Below, piece by piece: positions 44,233 through 56,977 of a DNA stretch of 64,000 nucleotides. A program made the translations under genes and the position numbers. Under the pieces are notes generated by a model that saw nothing but the letters and a program-made list of their open reading frames with translations, ran no database searches and was not told the DNA's origin. Where the stretch lies: positions 83,283,928 to 83,347,927 of the forward strand of contig NC_089583.1 of assembly GCF_019320115.1 (NCBI RefSeq), in the 5' to 3' direction. Origin of the DNA: Miscanthus floridulus (taxonomy: Eukaryota > Streptophyta > Magnoliopsida > Poales > Poaceae). Position 1 is the first letter of the stretch. Each line of letters opens with the position of its first letter.

Positions 44233-46297
44233 ACACAAACGACAAGAAGGTAGCCTCGCTCGGTCGAGAGCGTTTGGACGAGGTGAACGTTGCAAGTGTA
44301 ATATCGGGATAAGCGCCCGGTCGAGGCCGGCCATGCACATGCACGGACCCGGCCGCGTGCGGCTGACGTGCCACGCCGGCATGGGCACCGGTGGTGGTGG
44401 GGTTGGGCTACGGCAATTATTGAAGTCATGCTGCAATCAAACAGCTCTCAATCCTCATGCCGATCGATGGGGCACTTGGACGGGCACGGGCAGACGTGGA
44501 CTAGTGAGAGAGGGATGTAGGGCACGCACGGTCCGGACCAGACCAGAGACAGAGATCGCGGTAATCCAATGGGCTCAAGTGATACCATACCATCAGCGAC
44601 TGGGAGATGGGGGGCACAGGTGACGCATCGGGGCACGGCCATCGAAGAGGAGGGCCCTGGAGCTGGAGGTCGGAGGACGGCAACGCACGCTACGCGGGGC
44701 TCACCGCTTCAGTCGGCTCATCTCGGGAGCAGTAGCAGCTGCTGCGGCTGCCTCGTTCCGCCGAATCCTGGCACTGTTGTTGCTGCCGTGCCCGCGTCAG
44801 CGTCATGTGTAGCGTCGTTCACCGCTCACTGGCGCTGGCATGCTGCCGAGACGAGGCGCGGTCCCGTCGCTGTTGCTTTTATTGGCAAGATCTTTTGGCC
44901 GCGATTCGCTCCCCGTTCAGTCGACCGGCCGGGCGGCCCGCCGGAGTGCCGGACAGGCGGGCAGCGGCAGCGGCAGCGGGCTCTCACCCCGGTTACGGCC
45001 GACAGCGTAGTGCTCCTGCTGGGCGACGTCAGTTGCAAAGGCAAAAGCCTGTGGGGGATCGGCAGTAACACCTGACACCTCGCCTCCAATCAATCAAGCA
45101 CGAAGGGTTTTTTGTACAAAAAATTCTTGTGCTTCTGCGGTGGCCGCATATAGGAAAGATAACGTGAATGGCTCGTGCGATCTTATCGATTTGTTGCTAG
45201 ACAAATCTTTGGTGTCAATGATAAAAAGAAGTCTTAATTACAAAGGATTCAAGTTTACTCAGTCTTGGGATTATGTTTTTCTATAAAATATGCAAAATAG
45301 TTGTTAATGCGTAAATTTCTCAATTTTTCGTCCTTCGTCCCATCCCACAGCACCTCAATCTCCTCTATCTACGTTTCTCTCCTATCGTCCTTATGTTTTT
45401 ATCTTTCTCAAAACAAACATTCCTGAGACCATAGGGGTTCTTGCGTGTCGGTCGGTCTTTGTGTGGGCCCCTTATATTGGTATCATCTTTGTCTCATCTT
45501 TGTTACGGTCGCCATGCTGTCGCGACCATACAGGACATCGTGGGAGCAGCCAGTTGCGGATGACCACAGTGGCCGATGAGGCTCGTCCTACCTCTGTATT
45601 TGCACAAGGTTGCCACAGGGCCAGGCGTGCCACACCTATGCAATGTGCTTTTCAAGTACGCATGTGGTACTTAGGGGCAAACCTTGTCACTCAATCCTCT
45701 TCCATCCCTTTGTCCGTCGTCCGTCACTCTTTTCGTAGTCCATCTGTGTCTCACCGCACCGTTGGCCCCGTTCGGCTTACTCTATATCCGGCTTATTCGG
45801 CTTCTTTTTTCAACCAGAACAGTGTTTTTCTCTCACAACATTTTAACTAGAACAGTATTTTTCAGCCAATTTCAGCCAAGATTCAGCAAGCCGAACGGGG
45901 CCATCTCGTCCCTCACTCTCAACCTTCTCTCTCTTTGAGTTTGAAGTGCTCTCCGGTTGATGTGGATAGCTGAGGTGGTATTCTTCACACTTTATCTATA
46001 TCTAATATTAAAGAGGCAAAATTTCTTTCTTCCACCTGTCATACTCTCTCATGTCGTGTGTCCATCAATCGTCCCTCTCTCCGTCCTCGATTTTGCGACC
46101 ACAACCCCCCTCTCCCCGCCTTTGGCACCATCTCTTCAAGATGTTGTCAGGTCTAGCGGAAAATATCCGGGTGTTAGCCTCCCCTAAATGCTTATTATCA
46201 TTTCCCTTGCCCTTTATAAACATTGTCGCCAAACCATAGTCTACAGGACCAACTCCTACTTTTTTCACGAATTACATGCGTAGACACTCGCAACTTA
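44233..46297. other. Gene-free interval between the DNA transposon and element C
   Basis: Frames of up to 168 codons exist on the plus strand (44569-45075), but they lack known motifs and look like GC-rich chance frames. It holds a MITE (45764-45902) and, near 45990, a TCTATATCTAATATTAAAG stretch recalling Helitron 5' ends. Otherwise I recognise nothing. Confidence 0.5.
45764..45902. mobile_element. MITE, 139 bp
   Basis: Perfect 15-bp terminal inverted repeats GGCCCCGTTCGGCTT and AAGCCGAACGGGGCC enclose two copies of AACAGTRTTTTTC. No obvious target duplication. Confidence 0.7.
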
Positions 46298-47342
46298 TGT
46301 TATCGGGTTCATAAACCCAAGGTCCCCGATGGGCCCGCTTCCCAGCAAAAGCTCGGCCCAACAGACGGTGTTACAACAAACGCGTGACTCCTGGGCTGGC
46401 CCAGATACCTAACGATAGGCCGGAAGAGTGATCCAGTCTCCGACCGGAAGTCCTGGCCAAGGAGGGGACAACCCTCGCTTCCGACTCTGACCCGCTTTTC
46501 TGACCGAGAATACACCGAACCTCCGCTTACAGCTCTTCTTAGATCGGCGCAGTCGGAGCCAACTGGGAACGACCAACCGGGGATGCCCGCACGGTGAAGA
46601 CCCAATAATCAGGCAGAGCAGATAAGGCAAGGCGCTCAAGTCAACCGCAATACCGAGGACCGTACCCTGCACACCTGTAGGACAGTACCGCCAGGCCATA
46701 TCAGAAGGGTGCTTTGCAACCTTCAAGGCATGTCAGAACACGAACAGTGTTGTGGGCGCCGGCATTTGCCTTAAGTGTGGGCCCGGGTCAGTTGCCATAC
46801 CAGGCGAACACGGTAAAGCCTGCCACACGCATCTGACATGAACAATATTGTGGCCGCCGCCGACCGTCTTGTACCCGACAGCGTGGGCAACAAGACTTAG
46901 TAAAATACGAGCACACACACTCTCTCTCACACACTTGTAAGGCCATCCCCTTCACCTATACAAGGGGATGCGCTCTCTCCCAACAGAGGACGGTCGTTCC
47001 GACTCTCTCTTTGCTAAGCTCCACAACTCTAGAACTATAAAGCTACATAGAGCATACGTTCCAATACTTAGGGCACATTGGAGCTCCTGTCACTCTTGGC
47101 CCTTCGGTTCAGAGCCCGACTGGACCTTCGACACCCCCTTCTTATTCCCATTCGTTTATAACCCCACAACAAACTTTGAGCACCTAGACTCAGAAATAAA
47201 GTCACCGATCAATAGGAACTAGACATAGGGCACATTGCATGAACTAGTATAAACCCTATGTCATTGAGTGCTAGGTCACATCCGATCACAACGTACGGCA
47301 AAATTATAAATATTTACTTGTTGGTCACTTTTCGCACAAACA
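46298..47342 (+). repeat. 5' LTR of element C
   Basis: It starts TGTTATCGGG and ends GCACAAACA. A TATA-like CTATACAAGG is at 46956-46965. The primer-binding site follows two bases later as TAGCGCCATCCATGGGG, where TGG has become TAG. Its sequence is unlike the other LTRs here. The second LTR is outside the window. Confidence 0.72.
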
Positions 47343-47355
47343 GTTAGCGCCATCC

Positions 47356-49515
47356 ATGGGGAGGATGTCGTGCGTTCACGCTTTTGGCCATCGGATGGCC
47401 CACCTTTCCACCATCTTCGGCATGACGGGCTCAGGCGAAACAATTCGCTTCAGCTCGTTGGAGTTTCTCACACTCCCACCTATTGGGATATGGGTTCCTC
47501 CTGTCTTCAAGCCGTTCTAGACATTCCTCTTTGAAAGCCTAGACTTCATCGCCGACCAGCTCGGCATGCTTTGCCTCCGCGAGGAGGCACTTGTCCCGGC
47601 GCCCGTCGGAGGAGGAGCACCCGGGCCACCTGGTGACCTCAACAACGAGACACCTGCGCTTCGCTCCGAGTCCATGCTGGGCTCAAACCGCAATGTGAGT
47701 AACGTACATATTGTTCTTTACTCGCTATTTAATATCTTCCGCTGACTCTCCGGAGGGACACCATTGTAACCAACGCAACCACCGTGCGATAGGTTCCCCT
47801 ACGGCCTCACGTCCCCCGCGGACATGTACACGCGGGGGATCTAAAAGATGTTGGCGTCGCCCCCTCTCACATTCAAATTCATGGGGATGGCGGGCGACGC
47901 TCCTGTCTCTTTCCACGACCTCATGGATGACAAGGTTGAAAGCGACGGCTCCAGCATCAGCAACGTTGTGGCACCTAGCCACCCTCTGTCTTGAGAGTGC
48001 GCTATGGCAGATGCTCCGGGACAGCCGCCGGTGGTAGCGGAGTCTCTATAGACTCACACCCCTCTGGACCCTCACACATGTGTAGGAGCACGGCGAGGAG
48101 TTACCATAGAGCCAGTCGCCACGCATGCGTAACTCGGCGAGCGGTGCTCGGGATCGCGCCCGTCAGGTCTAGTGCAACATCCTGGATGGAGGAAATGATC
48201 CCCTATAGTTCGCTCGGGCGGGCCACCTATGCTTCTGCTCGACCTTCCTGAGCCTATCGACCCCTAGGAGCAGGCGATCCACCGGAACCTCTGGACACTA
48301 GTGGAAACCGTCGCCGTTTAACAAGCGGAGAGCTTCGTGTCACGACACCGGCTCACGGCCTCTTTCCCGACCGGGGGAATGGAGGCGCACCAGTCGAATC
48401 GCTCCATCCACTCACCACAACAGTCGCCGGGCATGGAACAGGAGGCTGTAGCTACATCATGACCTGACCCGGCGCTCGTTCCACACTGACCACCTATGCG
48501 TGAATGGCTCGGACTGAACCACGATGCTCGCAGCGTCATCAACAATCGACGTCAAGCCCAGTGTGATGATGATGTCCATCAAGGGGTGGTTAGAGCAAGT
48601 GGCACGGCCCCCGACTAGACCATCGAGGGGAGCGAGGACACACACCCCAGGCATGGTCGCTGACTAGACGACCAGAGTCCCAGCCGGATGGCCCAGGACC
48701 ATGGGCCTTTAGCCATCGCATCCAGAAAGTGCCATTCCCACCACGCTTCCGACCACCCACCAACATCGCCAAATACATCGGGGAAATGAATCCTGGTATA
48801 TGGCTCAAAGACTTTTGACTTGCCTACCGAGTCGGAGGAGTGGATGTTGACCACTTCATCATTCAATACCTCCCCATCTACGTAGGAGAGCATGTTCGAG
48901 CATGGCTCGAATTCCTCCCGCCTGATAGCATCCATGACTGGGCAGATCTCAAAAGGATCTTCATCGGGAATTTCTAGGGGACGTATGTCCATCCTAGGAA
49001 TTCCTAGGACCTCAAGAGCTACGAGCAGGAGCCCAACGAGTCCCTGCGGGATTACATCCGTAGGTTCTCAAAACGATGCAACTCCCTTCCTGATGTGGTT
49101 GACACGGACGTCATCAGCGCGTTTCTCTCTGAGACAACTTGTGAGTCCTTGATCCACAAGCTCGGCTGTCTGAAGTCCCGTACCACCCGCCACCTACTCG
49201 ACATCGCCACGAACGATGCCTCTAGCGAGGAGGCGATCGGAGCGGTCTTTAGTGGAGGCCGAGACAAGGGCAAGCCCAAGCACGAGGACCAAGATGAGGG
49301 CCCCTCCACGCAAAGGGGCAAAAAGAATAAGAAGGATCGGTGTCGACCGGCCAACTCCGCTTTGGTCGCCGTGGCCGATCGTGCGGGCAAGCAGCCCCAG
49401 CACGGTCAGTCTGACCACTTCAACAAGCTCATGGAGAGCCCATGCACCAACCATGCCTACGTCATCAAGCACCTCTACAAGGACTGCGAACTCGTTAAGT
49501 GCTTTCTATGATAGG
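47356..49515 (+). pseudogene. gag of element C
   Basis: ATG 47356 opens a frame that reaches TAG 47518-47520 and resumes F-E-S-L-D-F-I-A-D-Q-L-G, the Tat gag N-terminal block. The gag core (G-I-W-L-K-D-F, V-R-A-W-L-E-F-L, W-A-D-L-K-R-I-F-I-G-N-F) lies at about 48790-49000 and the C-x2-H-x5-H-x4-C motif at 49443-49487. Stops include TGA 48817-48819 and TAGs near 48975 and 49005, then stops near 49509. Confidence 0.75.
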
Positions 49516-50086
49516 CCGGTGGGCCAAAGGAAGGAAAGGGCAAGGAGGCAGCGGCCAAGGAAGGAGGCACGGTAGGCAAGGGTGATGGCGTCTTTCCCAC
49601 TCCCGAGGAATGCCTCATGATCTTTAGAGGATCTAATGCCATCTACTCCATGCGCCAGCACAAGGTGCGCTACAAAGAGGCATGCGTCGCTGAAACAGCC
49701 GTCCCTTCTTTTCTTAGCTGGTCAAAATCTTCGATCACTTTTGATTAGAGGGACCATCCTTCCCACCTCACCAGACTGGGTCGCTACCTGCTCGTCGTTG
49801 ACCCCATTGTCTGCAAGAAGTGCCTCACCAAGGTGCTGATGGACGGAGGTAGCAGCCTCAACATTCTCTATGTCACCACCCTCGATGCCATGCGCATCCC
49901 TCGGTCAAAGCTCCACCTAGTGAGCTCTCCCTTCCATGGTGTGATCCCAGGGATGCAGGCATACCCGCTCAGGCAGATCGACCTGCCTATCATGTTTGGT
50001 GACCAAGCCATCTTTTGCTCAGAGGTCCTCACCTTCGAGGTGGTGGACTTCCCAGGGTCTTACCATGCCATCTTGGGGTGGCCTTG
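49516..50086 (+). pseudogene. Protease region of element C, truncated
   Basis: C-L-M-I-F-R-G-S is followed by V-L-M-D-G-G-S-S-L-N-I-L-Y (Asp near 49842), R-Q-I-D-L-P-I-M-F-G and Y-H-A-I-L-G-W-P-C, where element D interrupts. There is a TAG at 49747-49749. Confidence 0.75.
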
Positions 50087-51305
50087 TGTCGTGGACCTAA
50101 TACCGAGGTACCTAATGAGGTGGAACTGATAATCGTCGAACATTGATGCTTTCGGTCAGACAAGAATGCTACTACGCTTCTTGCCCAAACAACAGAAGAT
50201 TGGTTCCGCCTCGCCCGACCTCTGAGGGCTAGACTCTACCTCACCCGATGGCTAAGGGCAGGCTCTGCCCCGCCCGACGACTGAGGGCTGGCTATGCCTC
50301 GGCCGATGGCTAAGGGTAGGCTCTGCCCCACCCGATGGTTGAGGGCTAGCTCTGCCTCGCCCAGCGATTAAGGGCAGGCTCTGCCCCTCCTAACGGCTGA
50401 GGGCTAGCTCTGCCTCGCCCGATGATTGCACCTTGCTCCTTCATGATGACAAGCACATGGTACGAAAGGACATTCGAGTCAAACCGTAGTACCGAGGATC
50501 ATGCCCTGCACGCCTACAGGAAGATACCATCAGGATATGATGGGACTAGCGCTTTAAGCCCTTTCTGACCTAACAGTGCTCGAATAGTGTTATAGGCGTC
50601 GACTTTTGTCCTATAGTGTTGTAGGCACCGCCATCAGCCCTCGGCCACGGATATTAACATAGGCATATGACAACCGCTACAATCCAAGGAAGAACTCACA
50701 TCATCTACAGTGATAGGTGCATAGTCATTTCCCCGTCTACTCCCCATAGAGTCATGGCTTGGTGCCCTAACGCACCGCATCGTTCGCCGGGGGAAGATGG
50801 GACATGACCACTCGCTGAAACAAAGTCAGAGCCCTGTCCTATCAGGATTGGCAAAACATGCTATCCCTAGCATGGTCTACCATGTCAGTAGGACAGGCTC
50901 AAGGGAAAAGGAAGACTCGGCACCCTCGAAGGCCTTGCTCTACCTTTGATTTTTTTCTCTTTCTCCCATCTGTAACCCCTGCTCCCCTCTTGGTCTATAA
51001 AAGGGACGATAGGGCACCCCACTAAGGGGACCAATTGTTTTGACACACAAGACACAGTCAAGCAACAACTGAGCTCTTGGCGCCCTTTTGACCTTTCTAT
51101 CAGAGACTTGTGACCCGTCCCTCTCTCGACCGTTTGTACCCCCTACTATGAACCTTTTTCAGAACTAATAACATGAGCAATAGTAGACTAGACGTAGGGA
51201 CGCTCTACCTGAACCAATATTTCCTTGTGTCCTTTAGTACACCATCCGAGCCTAATGCGCAATAATTATAAATTTACTAGTTGGTGTTTGTTTGGAACAC
51301 CGACA
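50087..51305 (+). repeat. 5' LTR of element D
   Basis: It starts TGTCGTGGACCTAATACC and ends GAACACCGACA, with the TATA box at 50995-51004. The U3 (50205-50430) is made of about seven 31-bp units alternating GAGGGCTAGCTCTGCCTCGCC and AAGGGCAGGCTCTGCCCCGC types. A primer-binding site begins at 51308. Confidence 0.85.
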
Positions 51306-51389
51306 GCTGGCGTGCTAAGTAGGGGCCTTTGCATGTTCCAAATCAAGCCTTGAATGGCTAGCCACGCAATCAGCTAGGTCCTAGGCGCA

Positions 51390-53395
51390 CACGTGCATTT
51401 TGGTGACCTGGACTTCATCGTCATGATGGGAGAGTTAGCGTTGGCCCACGTCGCCATCCAATCTCTCCCCTCCGTCGGCTTCAACCACGGGAGGCTTGAG
51501 CGCCAGTCTAGTGTCTCCCTCAGACCCCGACCGTCCAGGGAGGACCCGCACCACCTCATCTTCACTCTAGAACACTCTGCACGGAGCACCCCGATGGCAC
51601 TTCTGTTCTGTCTCTGCAACGCCGCGGCGATCGTTAGCCGCCTTATGGCACAACGCACGATCCCATCCCCCGCGAACAACGAGTTCATAGGTATGATCAA
51701 AAGCATCACAGACTCCCTCCATGGCCACCTTGCGGAGGGGCTAGGGTCAGACTCTGGCTCTAACTCTAGCAGGGGGAGCCATCACCCCTCCTAGGAACGT
51801 TTCATGGTGGGTACCCCCGAGGGACACGTCGAAAGCATCTCCATTGATAAGGCTACCCCGATGGGCAACCTCGGCGATGGAACCAAAGGGGGGACAATGG
51901 CCCCACCTCATGTAGAGGTGGAGCAGCTGAGAGCCCAAAAGTAGGAGATAAATGAAGTCAGACAACAGCTTGTTCGGAAGAACGTGGAGGTCGATCGAGA
52001 GATCGAGCGCCACGGATACGGTGGGCGTGCACGCGCCATGGCCCATGACATGAACCGAAGGATCATCACCGATGATGAAACCCTTCCTCACTTCGCTCGG
52101 GCAAGCTAGAACATCGCCGCCACAATAGCTTTGCTCCATGGCCTTCCAGAGGCCGCAACGCCTAAGGATCGTCGAGCCCACCATGAAATTTGCACGCTAC
52201 TTGAGCGTGCGGCAACGTAGCAAGCGAAGAGCTCATTGTCTTGGTGACACAAGCTTGACACCAGCCAGTGTATGCCCTTGGTGCACCCCACCAGGGACGC
52301 ATCAGTCCATCAAGCACCACAAGGCGGCAGGCAGCGCGCTGTGATCCTGGTACATCAACGTCTTGGCCACAACCGCGATGCACGTAGCACCATCGACGCC
52401 CGCAGACGTGCCTACAGCGACCCAAGGGAAGGAGCCCACCGTGGCTATCATCCTCGATGTGGTGGATGCTACGATAGCGGTGATGGCCGGAGCCCGAGCC
52501 CTGGCCTTCCGGGGCCTCATGCCTTAGTTGGCACATCCTCAACGCTGCATTCCCGCCAAGGTATCGACCACCTATAAATATCCCTAAATACTCTGGGAAG
52601 ACAAACCCTGAACTTTGGCTTGAAGACTATCGGCTTGCCTGTCAAGCCGGTGGTGTAGATAATGACGACTTCATTATCCCCAGCCTTCCACTGTTCTTGG
52701 CCGATTCGGCCCGAGCGTGGTTGGAACACCTGTCGTCCAACGTAATCCAGAGTTGGGCGGATCTAAAGGAGACCTTTGTGGGAAACTTCCAGGGCACGTA
52801 CAAGCACCCTGGGAACCCATGGGACCTCAAGAACTACCGTCAGAAGGCCGGTGAGACCCTCCATGGGTACATCTGATGCTTCTCCCTACAGTGCAACGAG
52901 CTCTCTAACGTCACTGACACCGACGTGATAGGAGCCTTCCTGTCCAGGACGACCTATGAGTCCTTGGTTCATAAGCTGGGATGCAAGGGCCCGCGAACCA
53001 CTAAGGAACTCCTAGACATCACCACCAGCCACGCCTCAGGAGAAGAGGCGGTCGGAGCAATTTTCGACCACCTCGAGGGCAAGGCAAGGCAGGACAAGGG
53101 TGCCGACGAAGGCTCCTCCAATCGTTCCGCCAAAAGAAAGAATAAGAAGCAATGCCACGAGGACTCGCTCGTGGCCGCTGCTGACCGCAAGGGTGGTTGG
53201 AAGCCCACGGAGGCTTCTCCGAACCAATTCGAAAAAAATGCTCGAGGGGCCATGCCTGAACCATGCCTTTCCCGTCAAGCATTTGCTCAAGGACTACAGC
53301 CTCATGTGGCGGTTCTTTTCTGGAGGCTCCAACAAAGAGGAGCAGGGGAAGGAACCTACCCCCACTACGGATGACACCGAGGAGAAGGACGGTGG
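51390..53395 (+). pseudogene. gag of element D
   Basis: The N-terminal block V-H-F-G-D-L-D-F-I is at 51393 and the charged helix region follows with many stops. The gag core (L-W-L-E-D-Y-R-L-A-C, S-A-R-A-W-L-E-H-L, G-N-F-Q-G-T-Y) lies at 52610-52800. An A-run near 53231-53238 causes a frameshift. The zinc-like motif at 53253-53297 has its last Cys changed to Tyr. Confidence 0.8.
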
Positions 53396-54198
53396 CTTTC
53401 CAATGCCAGATGGCTACCTCATGATCTTCGGAGGATCAACGGCCTATGACTCCAAACGATGTCAGAAGGTTGCACACCTCTAAGTCTACATGGCCCAACC
53501 GGCCACACCTCCCTTCCTCCGATGGTCGGAGTCCACCATAACCTTCGATCGGACCGACCATCCAGATACCGTCCCAGACCCAGGAAGATATCCGCTTGTG
53601 GTCCACCCAATCGTTGGCCCAAAGCGACTCACCAAAGTACTGATGGACGGAGGCAGCGGCCTCAACATCATGTACGCTAAGACGTGATGGGCGTCGATCG
53701 GACACGCCTCCACCCAACCTGAGCACCCTTTTATGGCATCATGCCCAAGAAGCAGGCCATGCCACTCAGGCAGATTGATTTGTCTGTTACCTTTGGGGAT
53801 CAGTTCAATTTCTGGACTAAGACCTTCACCTTCGAGGTGGTTGGGTTCCCCAGAACCTTCCACGTGATCCTATGACAACCATGCTACGTGAAGTTCATGG
53901 CCATCCCCAACTATACATACCTCAAGCTGAAGATGTCGGGCCCTCATGGGGTCATCACCGTCGACACCTCTTTCCAACGCGTCTATGAGTGCGAGGTCGA
54001 GTGTTGTGGCCACACCACGGCAATCATCGCCTCTAGGGAGCTCACTGCCCTTAGGGAGGAGGTCGCCGAAGAAGCGCCCAACGTGAAGAAATCGACTGGG
54101 TTGTTCAAATCGGCAGAGGGCATAAAGGGGTCCTCATAGATCCTAGCAGCTTTGAGGATAAAATGGTACGCATTGGTACCACGCTTTCCTCCGAATAG
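53396..54198 (+). pseudogene. Protease region of element D
   Basis: Y-L-M-I-F-G-G and V-L-M-D-G-G-S-G-L-N-I-M-Y (about 53638-53676) keep the Asp. A small deletion after A-K-T (about 53684) shifts the frame. Y-L-K-L-K-M and F-Q-R-V-Y-E-C-E-V-E-C follow. The end at TAG 54196-54198 is the shared stop. Confidence 0.8.
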
Positions 54199-55380
54199 AA
54201 AAGTGTGCTCGTCAACTTCCTCCACGGCAACAAAGACATCTTTGCATGGAAACCCTCGGATATGCTAGGCATTCCGAGGGAGGTCACCGAGCATACCTTG
54301 AAAATCCATCCAGGCTCCAAGCCGGTGAAGCAACGCCTACGTCGCTTCAACAAGGAAAAGCGCAGGGCCATTGGTGAAGAGATAGCAAAACTATCAGCCG
54401 CCGGATTCATCAGGGAAGTACACCACCAAGAGTGGTTAGCTAATCCCGTTCTTGTATGAAAGAAGAGCGGGAAATGGAGGATGTGTGTTGACTATACAGG
54501 CCTCAACAAAGCATGCCCAAAGGATCCGTTTCCTTTGCCGTGCATAGACCAAATAGTCGACTCTACCTCGGGGTACAAAGCCCTCTGCTTCCTTGATGCA
54601 TACTCTAGCTACCATCAAATCGCGATGAAATAGTCCGACTAGCTTGCAACGTCTCTCATCACCCCCTTCGGATCATTCTGCTACGTTTCAATGCTGTTTG
54701 AACTAAAGAACTCTAGGGCTATGTACCAGCGCTGTATGCTTAGATGCTTCGGGGACCTCATTGGGTGGACCGTTGAGGCCTACGTTGATGACATCATAGT
54801 TAAATCCCAATGAGCTGACCACCTCATTGCTGATCTTGAGCAAACCTTTGCGAAACTCTAGGTGAATGGCATCAAACTCAATCCCGAAAAGTGTGTTTTT
54901 TGGGTCCTGAGGGGCATGCTGCTCGGCTTCATCGTCTCCGAGCGTGGCATCGAAGCCAACCCAGAGAAGATTTCGGCCATCACAAGGATGGGCCCGATTC
55001 AGAACATAAAGGGGGTTCAGCGAATCATAGGGTGCCTTGCCGCCCTCAGCCGCTTCATCTCGCGCCTCGGCGAGCGAGGTCTCCCCCTTTATCGACTCTT
55101 AAAAAAAGTCGACCGCTTTGAGTGGACGTCCAAGGCCTAGGAGGCACTTGACATGGTCAAACTGCTTCTGACCAGGCCCTCGATCCTAGTTCCTCTGAGA
55201 GATAGAGAATCCCTCCTTCTATATATAGCGGCCACCATGCAAGTGGTTAGTGCCACCCTGGTAGTAGAGCAAGAGGAAGAAGGGCACGCCCTCAAGGTGC
55301 AGCGCCCTATGTACTTCATCAGTGAGATACTATCTGACTCCAAGACCCGCTACTCCCAAATCTAGAAGCTCCTGTACACT
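54199..55380 (+). pseudogene. Reverse transcriptase of element D
   Basis: The same blocks as in A, including Y-V-D-D at 54781-54792, but with stops at about 54457, 54631, 54640, 54811, 54859, 55138 and 55363. The conserved M-P-F-G-L-K-N is M-L-F-E-L-K-N, so the fold was decaying before or after insertion. Confidence 0.85.
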
Positions 55381-56472
55381 GTCCTCATCACCAAGAGGAA
55401 GCTACTCCACTACTTTGAATCACACACCATGATGGTTGTGACGTCATTCCCCCTCAGTGAGGTCGTCTAGAGCCAGGACATCGTGGGAAGAACCATAAAG
55501 TGGGCACTCGAGTTGATGGATCAAGGCATCACATATGCCTCCCGAACGGTGATCAAGTCCCAGGTGTTGGCTGACTTCATCGCAGAATGGACCGAGGTCT
55601 AGACACCACCGGCGATCGTCGATCAAGAGTAATGGACGATGTACTTCGATGGATCACTGATGAAGAAGGGCATCGACGCGGGGCTGGTCTTCATATCACC
55701 CCTCGGGGTCCGCATGAGGTATATGGCTCGACTCCATTTCCCCTCATCAAATAATGTGGTTGAGTATGAAGCGCTCATCAACAGCCTACGAATCACCATC
55801 GAGTTGGGCATCCAATGCCTCGACATCTGGGGTGACTCCTAGATGGTCATCAACCAAGTCATAAAGGAGTCAAGCTACCATGACACCAAGATGGCTGCGT
55901 ATTGCCAAGAAGTCCGACGGATATAGGACAAATTCAACGGCCTCAAACTCAATCACATCCCAAGGTGCCTCAATGAGGCAGCCGCCGCACTTGCAAAAGC
56001 GGTGTCCGGTCGAGAGCCGGTGCCAATGGGTGTCTTCATGGTCTATAGTTCTAAGGCCATCCTCTCGACCGACCTCGACTATGGAGCGCCAAGAATCAGA
56101 GCATATGATGAACAGGGAGCTGAGACATCCCACCAAGACGCCATTGACTAGCTAGATGAAGCTCAAGACATCACCCTCCTCCGTTTGGCCAAGTACTAGC
56201 AGGCACTACGATGGTACCACAGCCGATAGGTGTGGGACTGAGCCTTCAACATCAAGGACCTGGTTCTCTGCCTTGTGCAGAGCAACAAGGACCATCACAA
56301 GCTCTCCCCGCCTTGGGAAGAGCCATATGTCATCACGGAAGTACTCTAGCCAGGCGTCCACAAGTTGAAAACCATCGACGGTAGGCCAGGCACCCACAAG
56401 TTGAAAACTATAGACGGCGAGGTCTTCACCAACGCTTGGAACATTGAGCAACTATGTCATTTTTACCCTTGA
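55381..56472 (+). pseudogene. RNase H joined to integrase tail in element D (internal deletion)
   Basis: RNase H motifs Y-F-D-G-S, V-E-Y-E-A-L and W-G-D-S are followed directly at 56033 by the integrase C-terminal part (M-V-Y-S-S-K-A-I-L-S-T-D). Compared with A, 1002 bp (A 6234-7235) are missing. These contain the zinc motif and the whole D,D,E core. TCTTC is present at both edges in A and once in D. A 36-bp tandem duplication (56350-56421) adds twelve residues near the C-terminus. Stop TGA 56470-56472. Confidence 0.85.
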
Positions 56473-56977
56473 ATAAACGAATACTTTTTTCTTATCAGTT
56501 CTTGTCTTCAAAAAAATCCTCGATCTTTAGTGACATTCGACCCCTACAAAGTGCGAGGGGTTGGACCTCACTCGGGGGCTGATATAAGTACGTTTATCTT
56601 GCAAACAGTCTCTGTGTTATCTTTGCAAACATTCTCTGAGTTTTCCCCCTTTTTTCTCATGACAAGTCCTAAGGACTAGGATTTCGGGAACAAAATCTGA
56701 GTATAACTCGTAGGACTGTGGGAAACCTACACCCCAGTGGCTACGACCTCCTTGCTCACTAGCATGATCAGGATTGGCTCACCTGCACTCTAAGTGTTTT
56801 ATGACCTTAACTATGGGAAGGGTCGGAAGGCACCAGACCTCTTTGCCAAAAAGAGGGAGCAGAGCTGAAAAGTTGTTTGTCGTAACAAAATTTAAGAACT
56901 TGTTCACTCAGGGAAAGGACTGATGCATTCAAAAAATACAGAAGACTATTCACTCAGGGGCTCCCCCATAAACTTAT
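56473..56977. other. Spacer after pol in D
   Basis: No gene. It holds ACTCGGGGGCT at 56570-56580 and the variant ACTCAGGGGCT at 56952-56962, at the same relative places as in A. Confidence 0.55.

Larger units (their letters stand above)
46298..50086 (+). mobile_element. Element C: Tat-lineage gypsy element, 5' part
   Basis: It comprises LTR, a degenerate primer-binding site, gag and the first part of protease. It is cut at 50086 inside the protease-distal F-P-G-S-Y-H-A-I-L-G-W motif by element D; the left target copy should be CCTTG (50082-50086). Its remainder lies right of the window. The bases before it, ACTTA, should be its own target copy. Confidence 0.82.

Noticed and set aside
44569..45075. 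168-codon plus-strand frame
   Set aside because: No recognisable motif, biased GC-rich composition, overlapping frames in the other phases; no splice or promoter context I can defend.
45764..45902. Assignment of the MITE to hAT or PIF by its target duplication
   Set aside because: Neither an 8-bp nor a 3-bp flanking repeat is visible, so only the inverted repeats are reported.
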